Source: Gnetum montanum
Taxonomy: Eukaryota; Streptophyta; Gnetopsida; Gnetales; Gnetaceae
Direction of reading: 5' to 3'
DNA length: 64,000 nt
Assembly (NCBI GenBank): GCA_015680685.1
Contig: MNCI01013865.1
Span: 363,172 to 427,171, forward strand
The position numbers were made by a program, and so were the translations under genes. Each line of letters starts with the position of its first letter. The first letter of the stretch is position 1. Shown here piece after piece: positions 59,994 to 64,000 of the stretch. The notes under the pieces were generated by a model. It had not been told where the DNA came from and did no database searches. It saw nothing but the letters and a program-made list of their open reading frames with translations.

Positions 59994-60300
59994 TAGTTTA
60001 AGGTCCTAGTAGACTATGTGCTGGTTTAGGATCCTAGTGGACCGTTGTGTTGGTTTAAGATCCCAACAGACCGTACATACTAGTTTAACATCATAGCGGA
60101 TGCTGCTTGCTATTGTTGCAACTTTAACATCATAGTGGATGATGCTTGATGCTGCTAGTTTAACATCGTTGCGAACACAGCTCGGTGTTGTTGCCAATTT
60201 ATCATTGTAGTGGATGATGCTCAATGTCACTACTTTCATGTCTTTGCAAATGCTACTCAGTGCTGTTGCCAGTTTATCATCATAGTGGATGATGGTGGTT
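59994..60300. repeat. Minisatellite after integrase C, with a longer variant
   Basis: Starts with 29-bp-type units (CTAGTTTAAGGTCCTAGTAG at 59,995; GGTTTAAGATCCCAACAGAC at 60,052), then changes to a ~43-50-bp variant (AGTTTAACATCATAGCGGAT, then GCTGCTTGCTATTGTTGC) repeated about five times to 60,300. Confidence 0.75.
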
Positions 60301-60311
60301 GTTGTTGCACC

Positions 60312-61370
60312 TCAGACGTAGAATGGCTTGAGGTATGAGTGATTCACCAGGTTGGTGAACTCGTTGCCATCCATGTTTGCCAACTTGAAGGATCCATTCC
60401 CAAAGGCTTTGGTAACCATGCAAGGACCTTTCCAATTGGCTGAGAATTTGCTCATGTGCTCTCGGATAGCCTTGAGGATGAGGTCTCCCTTCTGCACTAG
60501 CCTTCGATGTGGGTCTACATGATTCTTCTACTGCTACTTTCTCTAGTAGTGCTCGATGTGTTTGAGTGTCTACATGTGCTCCTCCTCTATTGAGTCGAGG
60601 TTGATGGTCCATGACTCATTGTTCTGGGCTTTGCTCATGATGTTAGATAGGATCATCAGAAGTGAAGGTACCTGCAACTCAAGAGGCAACACAGCTTCAA
60701 ATCCATAAACAAGGCTATAAGAAGTCTTACTTGTTGCGGTCCGGCACATCGTTTGATAGGCCCATAGGACATAGAGGATTTGCTCATGCCATTGTCTCTT
60801 GCTATTGCTGAGTATCTGCTTTAGCAAGTTGATGATGGATTTATTTTTAGCCTCCACCTGTCTGTTTGCCTATGGATAATAGGGGGAGGAGAATGATTGT
60901 TTATTGCCTAGATTGTTGTAGAAGGTTCAGGTTTCCATACTACTGAACTATGGCCCATTGTCGATCACAATAGTCATTGGAAGCCCAAATCTAGTTACGA
61001 TGTTTTCTTGGATGAAATGGCAGATTTGTTGAGATGTCGTCTTCCTTAGGGGAATAGCTTTCACCCACTTGGTAAAATACTCAGTGGTAGTGATAATGAA
61101 ACTATGCCCTGTAGAGGACTTAGGGGTGATAGGCCCTATGAGGTCTAGTCCCCATTGTTGGAAGGGCCACATGATTTGTGTTGGATGTAAGTCTGTAGGT
61201 GCTACGTGTATGAGATTTGCATATCTTTGGCACGTGTCACACATCTTGACTTTCGACAAGCAATCGCGTTCCATGTTGGGCCAGTAGTACCCTAGGCATC
61301 TAATTTTTACAGCCATAGCCCTTGGTGCTATGTGTCCACCGCAGAGCCCCTCATGCACTTCATTAACTAC
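60312..61370 (-). pseudogene. pol (INT): Integrase of element C (near-complete)
   Basis: Minus strand. The zinc-finger part has HEGLCGGHIAPRAMAVK and KMCDTCQRYAN (61,358-61,200). The catalytic core has the first Asp in WGLDLIGPITPKS, then FTKWVKAIPLRK, the second Asp in MTIVIDNGP (60,955), and the Glu in NRQVEAKNKSI (60,860). The C-terminal domain is NWKGPCMVTKAFGNGSFKL, then NEFTNLVNHSYLKPFYV, ending near 60,312. All HHCC and DDE residues are visible. Breaks are few: a short damaged stretch between 60,948 and 60,857, including a TAG just before ANRQVE, and one shift near 60,570. Compared with integrase A it is clearly younger. Confidence 0.85.
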
Positions 61371-61659
61371 CTTCTACGCCTACTCCCCCCTCCCTCCATG
61401 CATGCTAGTAATATCCTATCGTAGGAACATCGGCACAGGGTGTCATTTCCCATGAGCACATATTGCTAGGCATGCCTATGGACTACATCTCTCTTGGTAG
61501 ATGTCAATTCACCTGGGGTCTCGCCATGCTGTAGGTAAGCCTTAATTTTGGCATACCACTCCTAGGAATCCATAGCACTGATAGAGGCCATGTGTTTCAC
61601 TTGAATGATAGGATCTGTGCATTCGATAATTGAAGTTGGCAGGTTTGCCAGGGAATGTG

Positions 61660-62110
61660 ATGGAATGTTTAAAGCAAGGGTAGCTAAGGCATCTGCCATG
61701 ATGTTTTCATTGCATGGCACATGTTGCACATCTGTGGTCCAAAATTTCTTAAGTAGGATTTTTGGTAGGGCGTAGTAGGGCTACAGGTGCGTAGCCTTGT
61801 AGGCGTAGACCTCAGTGATTTGATTCATGACTAGTTGTGAATCTCCCCGGATTTCCAAGTGTCACATGTGTAGGGTTTGGGTAGTTAAGAGGCCTCTAAG
61901 TAGCCCTTCATATTTTGCCATATTTTTGGTGCATGGGAACATAAAAAAATAAGCGAAAGGATGCATTTCCCCAAAAGGGAACATGATGACGACAGTTGCA
62001 CTACCTCCTCACATGGTTGATGCACTGTCAAAGTGTAAAGTGGCTTTGAGATGTAATGAGACAACGTCAACCTTGCTAATGTGTTCATCTTAGAATTCAG
62101 GATCAATGGT
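61660..62110 (-). pseudogene. pol (RNH): RNase H of element C, catalytic acids intact
   Basis: Minus strand, one frame with rare stops: LHFDSASTM then GGSATVVIMFP (first Asp), MAKYEGLLRGLL (Glu), IRGDSQLVMNQI (Asp), NENIMADALATLA (last Asp, about 61,695). These are the four acids of RNase HI. A stop in the first strand (CAG to TAG-type) breaks it. 61,375-61,660 reads a linker (HMASISAMDS, EWYAKIKAYLQ) joining it to the integrase. Confidence 0.75.
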
Positions 62111-62119
62111 TGCTTGATC

Positions 62120-63780
62120 GTCGACTGGCGAGGTCATGAGTTGAGTCGCTATGGCTTGACCCTTTGTCGATGATTGACTTACATAGTGTAAATCAAACTC
62201 TGCGGTTATTGCCTTCCACTGGGCTATCCTGCTACTTTCGTATAGGTTGTTGGTAATATTCCAAAGTATATTGCTCTTGCAAATGATGTTGGTTGTACTA
62301 TGGAAAAGGTAATGCCTTTACTTTTTTAGTGCAAACACTAAGGCAAGGCAATTCCTCTCTACTTCATTGTATTTCTCCTTGTGCGCTATTAGTGCATGGC
62401 TCAGGTAATATACTGGTGCCTTAGAACCATTGTTTCATTTCTAACATAGCAGTGCCATGATGAATGTGTTAGAGGTGGTGAGGTAGATGAAGAAGGGTTT
62501 GCCCCTTTGTGTTGGATGCATAGTCAGAGGTGTGAAAGCTCCTTCTTCAAGTTGTTGAAGGCTTGCTGACACTAGGTTTTCCATTCAAAGTTAACCCCCT
62601 TCTTTAGAAGATGTTGCATGGGGTGTAACTTGTCGGTTAGCCTTGATATGAACCTTTGAATGAATCGTACTTTTCCCTACAAACCATGTAGCTCTTTAAG
62701 GTTTTTGGGGGATGCTAGGTTGAAAATGGCCTTGACTTTGTTAGGTTCCACCCATATTCCGGTCTCTGATACTACAAATGCTAGCATGCATATGATTTTC
62801 ATCCCAAAGATGCACTTCTTAGGATTGAGGCATAGGTCATGCCTTTGGTAGCACTTGAGGACTATTCCTAGGTCATGTGGGTGATCAGTTGCCTCCTTGT
62901 ACTTGACGGTTATATCATCCACATAGTTGTTTAACATTCCTAGGAGGTAGTCACTAAAGATGTAGGTCATGGCTCGTTGGTAGGTCGCTCCAGCATTCTT
63001 AAGCCCAAAAGGCATCATGGTATAGTAGAAGGTCCCCCATGATGTCATGAAGGTCATTATTAGTTTGTGCTCTAGGTTAATGCAGATTTGGTTATAACTA
63101 GAGAAACCATCCATAAAGGATAGTAAAGTGTGACCAGTCGTGGTGTTGATGAGCTGATCGATGCTTGGGAGTGGGAAGTTGTCCTTGATCGTTGCCTTGC
63201 TCAAGTCCCGAAAGTCTATATAGATGCGTATTCCTCCCATTTTCTTTGAAACTACAATGGTGTTGGACACCCACTCTGAGTAATCAACCGCACGAATGAA
63301 ACCAGCTTAGTATAGCTTGGTGATTTCATCCCTCACAACTAGTGCAATTTTTTGTTTAATTTTGTGGGCCTTCTGCTTGACTACCTTCATGCATGGGTCT
63401 AGGATGATGTTGTGCTGAATCAGCTATGGATCTAGACCTAGCATGTCATTGTATGACCATGTGAAGGAATTGATATTATCTTGCAGGATCTTGGCTATGT
63501 TGTTATGCATTTGTGCATCTAAAAGAGAGCTAAGTTTCAATGTTTTTATCTCCCGTTTAGAGGTGGTGATGGGTGTCTTGATGAGAGGGTCCTCGATCAC
63601 ATCCCCAGCCTCAAAATCTAGGGCTTTGACTAGATGCTCAGACCAGTCTGGGAATGCTTCTAAGGTTTCTATGGTGATAACTGTGGTCAGCCCCTAGTCA
63701 ATCATGTTGGGGTTCAACTGTCTTAGGAGCTCGCCCTATGGACCTGCTAGCATTAAAGGCATGGAGAGGATGCAATGGAC
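62120..63780 (-). pseudogene. pol (RT): Reverse transcriptase of element C (197-codon open core)
   Basis: The core 63,270-62,677 is open: TIVVSKKMGGIRIYIDFRDL, LLSFMDGFSSYNQI (first Asp), WGTFYYTMMPFGLKNAGATY, LLNNYVDD-type block at 62,914-62,925 (reads NNYVDDITVK), LNPKKCIFGMKI and LKELHGL. Both Asp of YVDD and the FMDG Asp are present. An N-terminal extension runs to about 63,780; the connection to RNase H (62,677-62,120) has shifts. It copies RNA to DNA. Motif wording is Tat-lineage and collinear with RT A. Confidence 0.85.
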
Positions 63781-63917
63781 GTCCATCTCTTGCTTGACCT
63801 GCCAACATGAGACAAAAGCCTGGTTAAGAGGCATCTATTGGTAGAGACTACGCATATCAAAAACATGCAAAGTAATGATGACATACAACTTGTGAAGTGT
63901 AACAATGTAAAGATTAA

Positions 63918-63946
63918 AGTTTGCCAGTTTAAGGTCATGGCGGATC
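63918..63946. repeat. Single 29-bp minisatellite unit upstream of RT C
   Basis: GCCAGTTTAAGGTCATGGCG followed by GATCGTCAAG. It sits at the same place relative to RT as the block at 9,080 in element A, so the block may continue beyond the window. Confidence 0.55.
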
Positions 63947-64000
63947 GTCAAGGCATGAGAGTGTAAAACTACTAAAGATGTAAAGTTGCTAATGCAACAG

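Overview
This window looks like nuclear DNA from a large plant genome, most likely a gymnosperm; that guess rests only on style. It is AT-rich, has no intact host gene, and almost all of it is retrotransposon sequence. Copies are nested, old, full of stop codons but poor in frameshifts. I found no rRNA, tRNA, CRISPR or bacterial signal. Nearly every Ty3/gypsy-type element reads on the minus strand.

1-22.5 kb: Tat/Ogre-like Ty3/gypsy sequence, minus strand. A gag fragment (1-2.7 kb) is followed by an LTR (3.9-5.2 kb) and then by pol in the order INT, RNase H, RT (5.35-8.8 kb). Between this RT and a second gag-protease block (18.85-22.45 kb) lies a 9 kb segment bounded by 29-bp minisatellite blocks. 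That segment holds a ~185-bp repeat array with stem-forming arms (9.7-12.3 kb) and a decayed multi-exon gene on the opposite strand (about 12.57-18.27 kb). The gene has phase-1 introns, a basic nuclear-localisation-like tail and a coiled-coil stretch. It is the most unusual object in the window. An 848-bp solo LTR with target-site duplication sits inside the second gag.

22.5-37.7 kb: a patchwork of low-complexity AT-rich DNA, two plus-strand gag fragments related to the element at 37.7-44.9 kb, an unidentified coding remnant (28.6-29.4 kb), an LTR with ~210-bp repeats, a pair of 32-bp inverted repeats about 1 kb apart, a chromovirus-like RNase H/integrase scrap and another unidentified coding remnant.

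37.7-53.9 kb: nested copies of an Athila-like family D (RT motif of the FMDDFS type). D1 (LTR, gag, PR, RT, RNH, INT) is inserted in the gag of D2 (LTR, gag). D2 is inserted in the pol of D3, which is itself split by a younger insertion at 49.2-53.58 kb. That insertion carries five exact-period 80-bp repeats with long hairpins.

53.9-64 kb: element C, the youngest-looking Tat/Ogre-like copy. It has two tandem ~3 kb LTR-containing units packed with GCTATGCTAC palindromes, then INT, RNase H and RT whose catalytic residues are all still present. It runs off the right edge. CpG is nearly absent from the old copies and common in the young ones, giving a visible age gradient. A recurring theme is that LTRs of several families carry their own clusters of short palindromes just upstream of a TATAAATA box.
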